Source: Nectonema munidae (lineage: Eukaryota; Nematomorpha; Nectonematoida; Nectonematidae). Taken from it: 64,000 bases of DNA. Under the pieces are notes generated by a model that had not been told where the DNA came from, searched no databases, and saw nothing but the letters and a program-made list of their open reading frames with translations. Positions 23,643 through 34,644 of this stretch are shown one piece after another (position 1 is the first letter of the stretch; the number at the start of each line of letters is the position of its first letter). A program made the position numbers and the translations under genes. The stretch is taken from the NCBI GenBank assembly GCA_030549495.1, contig JAUIRK010000633.1, positions 124,001 through 188,000 on the forward strand. The letters are read 5' to 3'.

Positions 23643-23685
23643 TGCTTCTATTTTAAACAAATTCGAAGCTAGGTTAATTCATAAA

Positions 23686-23691
23686 AATAAA
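23686..23691 (+). terminator. Polyadenylation signal of the SRFBP1-like gene
   Basis: AATAAA lies 44 bp after the stop codon; a second AATAAA is at 23773-23778. Either could direct cleavage. Confidence 0.6.
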
Positions 23692-23797
23692 GTGGTGGAT
23701 AATTTGAGAAAGTGTCTTACCTCTTGTGTAATTATAACTGAATCCAGTTGTTATTTTATTAGAAAGAGAGAAAATAAATGATCCAATTCAATTTTTT

Positions 23798-23900
23798 GTC
23801 ATTTCATCCTATCGCCAGTTTTAACTGTCTCGATTTAAAGTTACTTTTATATCAAATTACTCAATCTTGTCTGCCTTTTCTCAGAAGAAATGGACTAAGC
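23798..23900 (+). repeat. Short dispersed repeat, copy 1
   Basis: TTTCATCCTATCGCCAGTTT, followed by TTAACTGTCTCGATTTAAAG and a TTTTATAT block, parallels 41404-41500 in the same orientation (TTTCACGCCATCGCCAGTTT and onward). Function unknown; probably old transposon DNA. Confidence 0.6.
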
Positions 23901-24196
23901 GAGAAAATTATTAATATTGATTAATGAATAGAAAAATATTTTCTAATAAAAAACGCCCTTAGCTAATAAAAAAGAAAAAAATTTCTAATAAAAAAAAGCC
24001 TTTTTTGTTGCAATTTTCAAAATTAGTGGTCTGGATATACCACGGGAAACCAAATATTTAAGCAATCATTTAAAATAGAGTGTATTCATCGCATACCTAA
24101 AGTCTTAAATTTATAAGACTACTTTATATTTTTTTTACAAAATTGGTGAATTTAAATACTATACTTCAAGCGAAAATATTTTAATTAAATTTGCAT
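23901..24196. other. AT-rich stretch, nothing recognised
   Basis: Plain AT-rich DNA between a dispersed repeat and a MITE. Confidence 0.4.
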
Positions 24197-24205
24197 ATCG
24201 AATAT

Positions 24206-24751
24206 AGTGCGCAGAAAAAATTCCCCCAATTAAAAAGTAGAAAAAAAACGCCCCAGTAAAAATGCCCCAATTTAAAATTAGGAAAAAATGCCCAAACACA
24301 AAAAATTTCAAAAAATTATTAATTAAAATTAAAAAAAAAATTTTTAAAAAAGATATGTCAAATAAAGATTTTTTGTAAAAAAAAAAAGTTAACTTTTCAT
24401 CTAAAAAATTTAAAATTTAATTAAAGTAAACTAAAAAACTCAGCATACGACAATTTTTTAAATACAAAAAAAAATTATAAAACAAATATTTTTGGACTTT
24501 GTGTGTATCAGAACACTTTCTAAATATAATTTGTATTTTAACTGATTTTAAGAACACATTCCCACAAATCTGCACCTTTGCTATTGTTTTCAAGAACTAT
24601 AAAGAAAAAAATCCTATAGATTAAGAAATTTTAGAAAAGCCTTTCAAACCGGTACCAAATAAAAATATTTATATAATTAAAAAAATCCAAAAATCAAAAA
24701 TTAGGGGGCATTTTTTCCTACTTTTTAATTAGGGCATTTTTACCTACAACC
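24206..24751. mobile_element. MITE (546 bp) with 9-bp target duplication
   Basis: ATCGAATAT occurs on both sides (24197-24205 and 24752-24760). The left end contains AATTAAAAAGTAG followed by A-run and CGCCCC; the right end inverted contains the same AATTAAAAAGTAGGAAAAAA then TGCCCC, giving imperfect inverted repeats of about 50 bp. The interior is AT-rich and non-coding. A 9-bp duplication is typical of Mutator-like elements, but an 8-bp (hAT) reading is possible. It appears to have landed in an older element whose end recurs at 11940-11973. Confidence 0.75.
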
Positions 24752-24760
24752 ATCGAATAT

Positions 24761-25067
24761 ACACTAGTTTAAAAAAATCCAAAATTGTTAGGGGGTGGAA
24801 TAGGCTTTTCATTTGAAAAATGAAGTAGTCTACCAGGCACATTACAGGAATTGATGAAAGGATATTTGATTCTTAGAGAAAACAAATAACTCAAGTTTGG
24901 ATAGTTTTATATGAGTGAATGTAGTCTAAAGGCAAAGAGTCTACTAGACACCCTGCGATGTTTATATGAAAAAATGTGATTGATTCAGGGGCAAGGGTAT
25001 AAAACGAAGTTATAATTGTGCAAACTAAAATAAAACAAAAATTAAGATCGCATTATTTCATTTTACT
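24761..25067. other. AT-rich stretch with a MITE end
   Basis: 24757-24800 matches, inverted, the right end of the MITE at 11750-11973 (ACTAGTTT, AAATCCAAAATT, G-run). Its other end was not found. The rest is unassigned. Confidence 0.45.
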
Positions 25068-25290
25068 CAGCATCATTCAAAAATAGTTTAAAAGCTAAAT
25101 TGTTACAAGCTACAAAAAGTAAAATAACTGTTAACATTTTGCAATGATTTGCCTTTTATAATAACTTTTAAGGAAAAAAAGTTTATCAGAAAAAGTTATA
25201 GAGCTTCAACAAAAACTAAAAAATTTTTAGAGCATAACTTAAGTTTTTTGAAAACTAATTTAACGTAACCCCTACATCATACTTTATGGG

Positions 25291-25440
25291 TGGCATGACA
25301 GGTTGGTTAAGATGATGGACTGAGCACGGAAGCCTCTGGATTCGATTCCTCATCGATACGAATTTGTTCATAGTTTGACATAAGCGGTACATCAGTACCT
25401 GGTCAATGAAAATACATCCGCTGCATCTTACCTTTTACTC
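25291..25440 (+). repeat. tRNA-derived SINE-like unit, copy 2
   Basis: The plus strand has ACAGGTTGGTTAAGATGATG, then GGATTCGATTCC (B-box-like), then TTTGTTCATAGTTTGACATA and the TCAATGAAAATAC body end. It is the best-preserved copy of the family, and lies inside R1 copy B. Confidence 0.72.
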
Positions 25441-25836
25441 AAAATTGAAAAATTTGCTACATAATTAACATAAGAGAGAAAGGAAACAAAATAAACTAAT
25501 AAAGTAATTTTCACTATTAAATGGAACCGTCTGTTCTCAGAATAATTTAAAAATAATAGGAGGCATAAAGAATTAGAGTTTATTTGATATTTTCAAGTTT
25601 TTATAAGCAACAAAAGCCAACGTTTAAGTAGCTACTAGCCCTTATAATTAAAAAATTATTTAGATAACGGTCGACAGACATTTTGCCCCCTGACAAATTG
25701 TCTCATAGGCTATTAGTTTCATCCATCTTTGCTTATTATATGTGTAAAATTATTAAAAAATTTTATATTCTTGTTTATTTTATCTCTATTAAATTATTTC
25801 AAATTAATCAATTTATCTCTTAATTTTTTAGAATTG

Positions 25837-25975
25837 TCCATGAGACAAAATGTCTTATGAAAATAACGGGGCGAATTGTTCATGAAACAAAATGTCTTAT
25901 GAAAATAACGGGGCGATTTGTCCATGGGACGAACTTTCTTATGAAAATAATGGGGCGAAATGTCCGAGGACCAAA
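25837..25975 (+). repeat. 42-bp tandem repeat, about 3.3 copies
   Basis: Units start at 25837, 25879, 25921 and 25963, exactly 42 bp apart. Each reads TCCATGRGAC-like, then TTATGAAAATAACGGGGCGA. The open minus-strand frame across it reflects the unit length being a multiple of three, not selection. Confidence 0.9.
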
Positions 25976-26472
25976 CTAACATAAATCAAAGCATACGAGA
26001 AAAGAAAATCATTGCGTTTTTTTGAATATTTCTGTCTACAAATAAAATTCTGACAGCTGTCATAAATAGATCAAGTACATTTTTAACAACTGAAACATTT
26101 TGTTTCGATATTATATTTTTATTATAATAATAATCAACAAATTTTCTTAAAAAAAGTGATTTGATTATGTACAGTGTTATAAAATTTAACAATCGAACAT
26201 TATAAAAAATATCTCTGCTCAAATATTAAGCAAATAGAGTATTCTTGCTTTTAAAGTGAATAGATAATCAAAATATTCATACCCAAATAACTCTTTAAAA
26301 AAATTTGACTTGAAAATTTCAAATCTTACAAAATGTAGCAAACGTAGTGATAAAGATTAAGTAACTTTTGTTGAAAAAAATTCTTAGCACGAGTCTAACA
26401 ATATTCATTGATATAAAATTGTAACAATTGGAAACTATTTTAATTTAACTCTAAATGCAAATTAGATAGAAG

Positions 26473-26678
26473 CAGTGGTGTAACCAGAAAAAAAGTTAAT
26501 GGGGGGGGGGGGGGGGGGGCACAATTTAAAAACAAAAAACGTGAGCAACATTTTGTATACTTTCTTGATCCTTTCATTGGAGAAATTTTCAAAAACTGAT
26601 ATCGCATAAGTTGCATGGGGCACCATGCGGTACATAGGAGTGTGGGCACGGCCCCTCCCCAGCCTAGCTACGTCAATG
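26473..26678. mobile_element. hAT MITE (206 bp) in R1 copy B
   Basis: Target duplications GATAGAAG (26465-26472) and GAGAGAAG (26679-26686) differ at one base. Ends CAGTGGTGTAACCAG and, opposite strand, CATTGACGTAGCTAGGC match the termini of the 3.46-kb element at 31578-35036 (CAGTGGCGTAGCCAG). A G-run of about 17 is near 26503-26519. R1 copy A shows the uninterrupted site. This is a short deletion relative of the larger element. Confidence 0.92.
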
Positions 26679-27245
26679 GAGAGAAGAGAGCTGAATGAGA
26701 TAGGAGAGCTTAACAAGAGAAGAGGGCTTAAACGAAAGAAGAGAGCTTGAGTGAATGATTGAGTTTTAGCAGAGAAAGCGGAAGGGAAAAACAGAGGAGA
26801 GAGAAAGAGAAACACTGTGACAAAAGATGAGAAAATCTAATCGATCATCAACATGTGTTTGCTCAAAAATACTACGAGACACTGTGATAAACATTGCTTA
26901 CTTATTGTGTGCACATTGAAGCAATGGATTATTATTATATAGCTCTCACGCATCGTCTGTAAAATATGTTCGATAGGAATTTCAGAGCAACTTGGCAAAG
27001 TCGGCATACATGTTTTATAAACAAGCAGCAACTCTTACTTATAGAAAATTATTAGGGGGGGGGGGGGGGGGGGGGCGGTCGCCCCTGATTTTACTCTCAT
27101 TCTCTTTAAAACAAAATTTTGTCGTAATTCACATGGAATGCAAATTTCGATTTGTATTTTTGATATAATTTGACTTATAATTTCAATCATTTAGCAACGT
27201 AAAATACTTTTGCATTAAATCACGTGTATTTTATATATCTAATAT

Positions 27246-27511
27246 CAGTTGCGGATCCAAGGGGGTGGGGGGCTTCATGGGTCTAGCTCCCCCTATTAAA
27301 AATGGCTTCGAAGATTACCCTTACTAATTTTGCTTTTTCCTAAAATAATACTTGTTGGTAGTTGATTACGTTTATATCAACGATATGACAAGTCGAATTC
27401 TAAAAGACATAATACAACTGTCGTATTCTCTGAAGACTTTTAGCAAAATTGCAAAAAAATTAAATAGATTTCGCCCCTCCCCCATATAAGAAATTTCTGG
27501 ATCCGCCACTG
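27246..27511. mobile_element. hAT MITE (266 bp), GCGGATCC-type ends
   Basis: Perfect 8-bp target duplication TCTAATAT (27238-27245 and 27512-27519). Ends CAGTTGCGGATCCAAGGG and, opposite strand, CAGTGGCGGATCCAGAAAT are inverted repeats with two or three mismatches. The interior is non-coding with a GGGGGTGGGGGG stretch. Confidence 0.95.
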
Positions 27512-27519
27512 TCTAATAT

Positions 27520-29011
27520 ATATGATCATTCAACGGGTTGCGGAATTACAGATTTTCCATAATTTTCTATTTCAATTCCTTACTTTAATGCAGATTTTAG
27601 AATAAGTTCTATAGCTAGTGAACTTACAAATTACTTCCAATAAATTTTTTTAAAGGCCATTCTTATTTTTTTAGTTAGAGAATTATAAATAAAGTTCCTC
27701 CCATTTTTATCCTTCAACAATACCGAGTGAATTGTAGTGCAGATTTAAAAAAAACGATACGTTCAATTCAGCCATTAATTATTTAATGTAGTATGAAATA
27801 ATAAAGATGGCTCAATACTTTTAATAGAAAAACACAATATATCGTCAAGACTAAATTGATTAAAATTTTTATAAGAGGAAAAATGATATTCTTAGTGTCT
27901 ATTTATACGAATGCACAGATTGAAAATGAAAGCATGCTTACATCTTAAAACTATTCAAATAACGGATAATAATTTGGCCTTTATTGATTATACCAAAAGT
28001 TTCAACAAATTTCAACCTTGGTATGGGATTTGGTATCACTAAATAACCGGTCAAGTTTCATCTTTGAATGCACCAAACTCTTTTTTCCTCAATGGGTGAG
28101 TTTCAGACTAATATTAAAAATAAAAATATTTAAGCAATTACATTCTGATACTTATCCTCATCCTTGATTTGCATGAGTAGTGGTATTTTACAGAAGATTT
28201 CACATTTTTGATAACACCTTAAAAAATCACTTTTTCGGTGTAATGACGTATAGCCTATATTGAAACGAATACTGCAGTGCATTTTTCTTTTATTACAAAT
28301 CCAGTTAAACGTGGGTAATGCATCAGTCAAATAAATATCATCTACCAGCGGCTCACTTAACGTGTTTGTACCTTCAAGCTTGAAAAAAAAACATTTATTT
28401 AAATGAGTTTTTTTTCTACCGCCCCATATTAAAAATGTATACACAAATACATAAAAATGTTTTATTTATTTAAAAAGTTAGATATATGTTTTTTCTTTTT
28501 GAATGTGATGGATGAGTTTGATGAATTTGGTTCTATGCATGCTGAGAAGGAGTCTTAAGTCACCTCTGCTTGCGATTTGCAAAGGATTTCTTTGTCTGCT
28601 GAGAAGCTGTGTTATAACACTTAAACTGCGTATTCATATACGTAGTAGGAAAAGCAATGAAAAAAATCTTATTTTTTTCCCATAATTTCGGAATTTTACA
28701 GGAATGCAAGGTTGAATCCAAAAGGTTTGATATGATTCTTTGAAAAGAGGCTTCAACTATACTATTATATTATATTTATATTAAAGATACTAAAAATTTA
28801 AAAGTAAAGATATTTGATTAGCTAATTTTTTAACGCCCTCCAAGTGCCCAAAATTATTTCACCGCCCCCTTAAAAGCGTTCAACGCCCCTTGAAGGCGCT
28901 GACGCCCACTTTGGGAAACACTGTTAAATTATGCTTCATTGAGCCAACTCATGTAGCATAAGGATAAAAGTGTGCTAAATATATTTTATTTTTTTAATTT
29001 TATTTTTTAAA
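27520..29011. other. AT-rich stretch with hAT-like remnant at 28480-28922
   Basis: 28900-28922 ends in CACTTTGGGAAACACTG, which inverted (CAGTGTTTCCCAAAGTG) is a classic hAT terminus. The block before it (28495-28600) resembles non-coding ends of ZBED-type hAT elements. No matching left end or target duplication was found. A minus-strand frame at 28130-28444 has no recognisable domain. Confidence 0.45.
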
Positions 29012-29407
29012 TACTCCTATCCCTCACATTATGCGATTAATTAATCCCGTGATATCGCCGCATAAATTGAATACTGCAATTAATGAGAAAAAATTCAATT
29101 AATCCTCGAAAATTTGTCTAAAAACTTTTTAAAAGGATAAATATATTTATATGTACCGAAATAATAAGTATAGTAGGAAAATAAAAAGAAATGAATTTAG
29201 AACGTATTGTTTTTTGTATAAAACTTGTCAAAAGTTAATTGTACATGTTTTTGTTTCTTTTCACCATAAATTTTGCGATAGCAGTAAAGTTGATCTTCCA
29301 ACCCACGTCACACTTTCATGCTTCGATTTACGTCAAAGTCCATAATCTCTTTTTTACTTTTTCAAAATCGTGAAAAAGATCTTCAAGTTATTTTATTGTT
29401 ATTTTTT

Positions 29408-30773
29408 GACTTCTTCACAATCGTCTTCGTCCTTATTTTTGTAAAGCTTGTTGTTCAAGTTCTATAAGAGAAACATCGTTCATATCAGCTGCATGGGAGT
29501 CCAATAATTCTTGAATGTTTTCTTCATCTACATTTTCGAAACCTAAATCCTTTCCAATCAAAGCAGTCTCTTCAATTAAATTTTTAACTGGAGTTTCGAG
29601 GCCAGGAAAATCAATTGGACATTCTGGTAAAAGCTTTTTTCAGCACCCGTTCATGCATTTAGGTGTTACTTCTTTCCATGGTAGAGAAATAATTTCAATT
29701 GCGTGCTTAATGTTAAAATTCTTCAAGTGAAATTGTGTCTTCGGCAGTTGTAGCGTCAATTACACGTGAAAAACTCATATAATAAGCTTTGAAGGTAGAA
29801 ATTATTCCCTGATCCATGGACTGTAGTAACGATGGGCAAAAATATGACTTACATTCTCGGATAAGTTATCTAACGAACTTAGTAAAACTTTAAAATCCAA
29901 ATTATTTCTTTTGCAATAAGATTCGATTGCAGGACAAAAATAGGATTTGAACCAATCTTCCTAAAAATAGTGAAGCGGTGACCCATCCCTTTTTATTAGC
30001 TCGCCAAATAACATGAAAAGTTTTTCTTGCTCTCTTTTAACGCCTTTGGAGTTTGCGTTTTATTAAGCAATAGCGGCTTTAATTTAAAATCACCTTCGGC
30101 TTTCCCTACCAGAAAAAGTGTAATGCGCTCTTTTGAGACCTTATATCCAGGTTGTGATGCTTCATTCTTAGCCAAGAAAGTTTTTGAGGGCATTTTTTCC
30201 AATATAATGCTGTCTCGTCTACGTTAAAAATCTGACGATAATCATAATTATTTTATGCAATTCTTCTGGGTATACTGCTGCAGCACTTTTATCAGCACGT
30301 GCTGCCTCCCCTCTTATTTTAACATTCATTAGTCCTGCTCTTTTCTTGAATTTTTCAAACCAACCGTTACTTGCCATAAAGGCAGAAGTCTCGTCTCGAA
30401 ATTTGGTTTCTTTTAAACGTGAAAAAAGGGAGAGAGCCTTGAATTCGATATTATTACTAGCAATAGGTATCCTCTTGTGATTGCAAACTTCTATCCAAAT
30501 TGCCAAAAGATCTTCCATTTGTATCATGATTTGACTTCCGTTTTGTATGCATTGCGTACTTGAAGACGTTGATAAAGATAAACCTAAATCTTGGTATTCG
30601 CCTGCTCTATTCAAAATGCCTCTAATAGTTGATTCACCAAGAGAAAATGGTCTACTTAATTTTGCTTTGCTTTCTCCCTGCTTATATCTTTTAATAATGT
30701 CTAATTTCATGTCCAAAGAAAGTGTTTTCCTCTTCTCATTCTTTTGAGTTAAATCAATCTTGTTATTCGACAT
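29408..30773 (-). pseudogene. Tigger1/TIGD1-like transposase, broken
   Basis: The ATG at 30771-30773 opens MSNNKIDLTQKNEKRKTLSL, then the psq-type helix-turn-helix (MKLDIIKRYKQGESKAKL) and the CENP-B-like domain (SAFMASNGWFEKFKKRAG). 184 codons are open. The DDE core continues in other frames: QIFNVDETALYWKKMPSKTF (first Asp present); KVLLSSLDNLSENVSHIF, where the usual 'IDNAPGHP' with the second Asp is missing; then QSMDQGIISTFKAYY (third Asp present) and AIEIISLPWKEVTPKCMNG. The C-terminus with GKDLGFENVDEENIQELLDS and ELEQQAL is typical of TIGD1. Three or more frame breaks and the internal deletion make it inactive. Compared with the GC-rich Tigger at 7.4-9.8 kb its composition is AT-rich, i.e. 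fully ameliorated to the host. Confidence 0.92.
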
Positions 30774-30976
30774 AATATGGCTAAAATAAAGAAAATTTGA
30801 TAAGGATAGAAATAAGAAATAATAATTAAGATTAAGTTATTATCTAGATTAATTAATTAAGTTATTTTGATAAGATGGATATAATAATTAAGAATTATTT
30901 ATTATATAAGTTATTAACTATAGTCTATAATAAAGCATTGCTATGTTGAACACAGGCGTGACCGTCTCGAAAAGCG

Positions 30977-30990
30977 GTTGCCATGGTAAC
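30977..30990. promoter_or_regulatory. Perfect palindromic X-box (RFX-type) motif
   Basis: GTTGCCATGGTAAC is a 14-bp perfect palindrome matching the RFX consensus GTNRCC...RGYAAC. It lies about 200 bp upstream of the Tigger1-like start codon. Known: RFX factors drive ciliary genes in animals. Inferred: it may have been the transposon's promoter element, or may be coincidence. Confidence 0.5.
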
Positions 30991-31100
30991 GAATCGGTAG
31001 CGTGTTTTAAAACCGCACAAATTGAGTTTTTCAACGCATAAGCTGAGTGGGGTTAAAAATTTTTTGCCGCACAAATCGCATAACAAGAGGGATTACAGTA

Positions 31101-31569
31101 TATTTTATTTTTTTAATTTTTCGGTCCATTAAGTTCAATCTTAAGTAAATTTTTTTAACTGTAAATTCTTTTCTATTGTTTAAAATCTTTATTGATTTTA
31201 TTAATTAAAAAACTGTGTTAACTTTAAATTAAGGCCTTCTGATTTTAATGGCAGCTGGGGTAAAAAGTCCCGCAAAGTTTTAATAAGATGTCTGCCTTTT
31301 AAAATGAATGATTTTTTTCCTACAAGGTAGTTGTCGAAGCACTTTCCAATATGCTTGCAGTAGAGCTTGAAATGAGGAGAGCTTGTAGTTTTTTGTGTCA
31401 AAAGAAGTATAGGATCAGTTAATCTATTTTTAAATAAAATGAAAGTTATGGTTAAGTATGAATTGATTGGGTTGGAAAGGAGGTTTAATGAGGTAATGTA
31501 TGAGGGTGCTGTTGAAGAATTGATTCAAGTGTTTTGATGTGTCGAGTTAAGATAATTTGAAGTTTCGGT
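31101..31569. other. Unassigned stretch between two transposons
   Basis: AT-rich left half; 31200-31560 is more balanced in composition and open on the minus strand (31201-31401), without a recognisable domain. It may be an older element split by the insertion at 31578. Confidence 0.35.
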
Positions 31570-32128
31570 GATGTGAGCAGTGGCGTAGCCAGAGCGAAGT
31601 ACATGGGGGGGGGGGCACAAAAAATAGGCTTATATTGAAAAATCTGAATCACCCTGATAGTTTTTAACCCTATCAGTGACGGGGGGGGGGGGGCTAACTA
31701 AAATTTCTCTTGTACCAAATTGGCTACATCTTTTGCTACCATACTTCGTGACATTTCCTAAAATTGATAGCTGCATCTTTTGATACCATTTTCATGGCAG
31801 TTGAATAACCTTTTCATGTCTAAATCTGTCAATCAAAATCAAAAGTTAAACTTTTTCAGCAAAATTCTGACAGTATCTCTAGTTAAGGGTATAACCTTGG
31901 TTCTATATTATATGCTCGTTTGAAAATTTATAAATATATACAGTTTTGAACACATAACACTTTATAGTTTAAATTTTTTCGAAATCATGGTTACTTTTTG
32001 GGAAATGTCAATCAAAATTTTGATTGATGAGAAATATATCTAATAAAATATACCCTCAAATTTCACATGAAAGATATTTTTTATATGAAATCGGGCATAC
32101 TGATTTCATTTTTGGAATTTAGCAATTG

Positions 32129-32543
32129 AAAATACATATAAGTGTGTAACAAACTTGCGGTTTACTTCTAAAATCTGTCTCTGAAAACATTCATTCAAAT
32201 TTTACATGGAATATACACATTATTATAACAAATCAACAATCGCAATTTCATTTATAAATTCTTTTTGCATTTAGAATTTGAAAATGCGAATCAATGTAAA
32301 ACAAATTTGCGGTTTATTTTTAAAATCTGTCTCCGAGTACATTAATTAAAATTTTACATGAAATATACACGCTTTTATAAAAAATCAACAATGCCTATTT
32401 CATTTATGGATTGTTTTTGCATTTAGAATTTGAAAATATTTATAAGTGTGAAACAAGGTTACGATTTATTTATAAAATCTGTCTTCGATAAGATTCATTA
32501 AAATTTTACATGAAATATACAGGTTTTCATATCAAATCAACAT
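32129..32543 (+). repeat. 152-bp tandem repeat, about 2.7 clear copies
   Basis: Units begin at 32129, 32281 and 32433, exactly 152 bp apart. Each contains an AAATCTGTCT motif and the ACATG(G/A)AATATAC block, and the first two end with TTTTGCATTTAGAATTTG. A more diverged unit appears to precede it from about 31977. Confidence 0.9.
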
Positions 32544-32842
32544 AGATAGCAAAAACAGTTTGATATTCTTCTAGATATTTTCAGCAATACCTTCCGATGG
32601 TCATCAAAATTAATGTTCCTTGTATAATTTCTCAAATATCTGATAAAATTAATAACTTATCCAGGGATTAAGATGGTTCGCTTTGCGTTCATCGGGGCAT
32701 AGATGATCTTTGTTCAGACAAAATGCGTCTCCTCGAAAAAAGTATATCAAATCTTACATCTAGCAGAATGTGAACAGAAAGTTGAAGATTGTCTCCCTTA
32801 GTTATTCTGTACAAGGAATAGGAAACCATGGTAGTATAAATG

Positions 32843-32970
32843 GGTTGAAGATGAATCATCGTAGTATACAGGTTAGAGATGAATCATCGTAGTATACCGG
32901 TTGGAGATGAATCATTGTAGTATATAGTTTGGAGATGAATCATCGTAGAATACAGGTTGGAGATATGTAT
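32843..32970 (+). repeat. 28-bp tandem repeat, about 4.5 copies
   Basis: Unit starts at 32843, 32871, 32899, 32927 and 32955, each GGTTGGAGATGAATCATCGT or close, followed by AGTATACA. Confidence 0.92.
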
Positions 32971-34016
32971 ATATAAATTTATATATAAAATTTTTCGCAT
33001 AAACTTCTTCAAACGTGTTTTCAAATGATTGCGATGAAGTGGCATTTTCATCTAGAGATGGTCTTTCAATTTGGTTATCGTTTTTTCCTAATAGACTAAT
33101 TGTGTGACTTTCATTTTTTTTGTGAACTTTAATTTTGATTGACCTTTGGAAAATTCAGCCTTTTTAATACTTTTGTTATAACTAGGCATTTTTTCTTTAT
33201 ATATGGTTGCGAACTCTATAAAATTTAAATAAAGGTCTATATGTATATATAAATATATTTACTTTTTAACAATTTATTAATGCATAATTCAATTATCACA
33301 AAATCAAAAGATAATTGCAGATTTTATTTTTTGTTAAGGATAGCGCCCCTATCTTCGTCTACTCAAATATTATACTTTCCCGAAAAATGGCGTCCAAATT
33401 TGAAAATTTTAAATTTTCGATCAACCAAAAAACATACAGAATAAAATATTTTCCGAGATTTTAGATACCAAATCGATAGTTTTTAATGCTCTTTTGAATG
33501 AGCCATCTCCAGTTTTCACACGATTTGTACTTCTCGAGATATTTTAGGTCAAAATTTCAACATAGGAATTTCCTATATGCCCAAAATTTTGCCAATAATG
33601 TATATTTGAAAAAAAAAATTTTTTTGCGTATGCTAAATATTATACATATCAGCTTAGTTTTTTGTGCTAATTCCAAAAATGTCTTTGTTTTAAGTTTAAA
33701 TGACAAAAACATGGTCACGTAAATATATATTACATTCCTGAATCACAATTTTTGACGATGCCATAACTCAAATATATATATTATTATATAAGCCATAACT
33801 ATTATATAAATACATTATTGAATTTTAAAAACGTCTAAATTTCAATTTTAAAAATAATATTTAAATAATTTAAAATTAAAAAAATGGAAAAATTCATATT
33901 TTATTTAGAATTATATTATTTAGAAAATTAATTGGGAAGTTGTGAAGGATTTAATATGCTGCTTCAAATATATTCAGATAAATTGTATATTTTCAAATAT
34001 AGAACCTCATTCAAGA

Positions 34017-34644
34017 TAAATTGCAAAATTATCTACATATATTAAAAATTGTCCGAAAGAAATGTCTTACCCAATCTTTTGAAATACCTTTGATAAAAAA
34101 CCTAGGTTTTAATGTTTTCTTGGGAACAATATCAAAACTATTTTTAATAGCATTGATGATAGTATTTTGTTCCTTATTATTATTATCAACTTTAATGGAA
34201 GCTGTTCCATCATTCTTTACTTTTATATCTAATACTTGTAGATTGTTTTCTTTGGGATTAATCTTAGAAACAATGTCTTTATTCAACTCAATAATTTTTG
34301 CTTTGTTAGGCTTGACAATGTTAGTTTTGATATTAATAGAATTAACTATATGATCAACACTTTCAGCCCGTTCCTCTCTTTTACTAATTATATTGGAATC
34401 AGTTTTGACGTTTTTCCAGTGCTTTATAATACGATAATAATAATAATAAAGACATTTTGTCTATGAAAACATCTTTCACATCTGATAAGATATCCTTAAT
34501 AATACTCGCGATATCACTATTAACTTCCCCTATTTTGTTTAAATAATGACCCTCTATATTTTTTAAGGCTGTAACCAAATCACTATTATAAATAGCATCA
34601 TTCGTCTTAGCACATTTAGCAGTTGGACAATCTTCAAGCTCCAT
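34017..34644 (-). pseudogene. LINE ORF1 (gag-like, non-LTR) fragment
   Basis: The minus-strand frame starts MELEDCPTAKCAKTNDAIYN, then a helical region (ALKNIEGHYLNKIGEVNSD). A frameshift in a short TTA/AAT repeat near 34435 follows, then KREERAESVDHIV and the conserved part: NIVKPNKAKIIELNKDIVSK, INP, LDIKVKNDGTASIKVDNN, and KPRFFIKGISKDWV. The order 'VxKPxxxx..K..I...VNP...V..VK..G...I......Y.I....KPRxxIxGI' is what I know from ORF1 proteins of Jockey/CR1-type arthropod LINEs, which bind the element's RNA. Zinc knuckles, ORF2 and a tail are absent. It sits inside a hAT element, so it was probably carried along as passenger DNA. The family call is by motif pattern only. Confidence 0.6.

Larger units (their letters stand above)
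25068..27087 (-). mobile_element. R1 repeat, copy B (hAT-like, non-autonomous)
   Basis: A 2,020-bp element with perfect 8-bp target duplication ATTTTACT (25060-25067 and 27088-27095). On the minus strand it begins CAGGGGCGACCG next to a C/G run (27055-27075) and finishes at 25068 with a CAG-type end (CAGCATCATTC on the plus strand). The sequence matches R1 copy A along nearly its whole length in the opposite orientation. It contains a SINE-like unit, a 42-bp tandem array not present in copy A, and a younger hAT MITE at 26473-26678. No transposase is encoded; the target duplication and ends point to mobilisation by a hAT enzyme. Confidence 0.92.
29014..31098 (-). mobile_element. Tigger1-like DNA transposon (2.09 kb)
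   Basis: TA lies on both sides (29012-29013, 31099-31100). Inverted ends are CTCCTATCCCTCACATTATG at the left and, opposite strand, CTGTAATCCCTCTTGTTATG at the right, both followed by CGATT. The transposase is on the minus strand, starting at 30773. About 325 bp of non-coding 5' sequence between the right end and the start codon contains a perfect RFX-type X-box (30977-30990). Confidence 0.92.
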
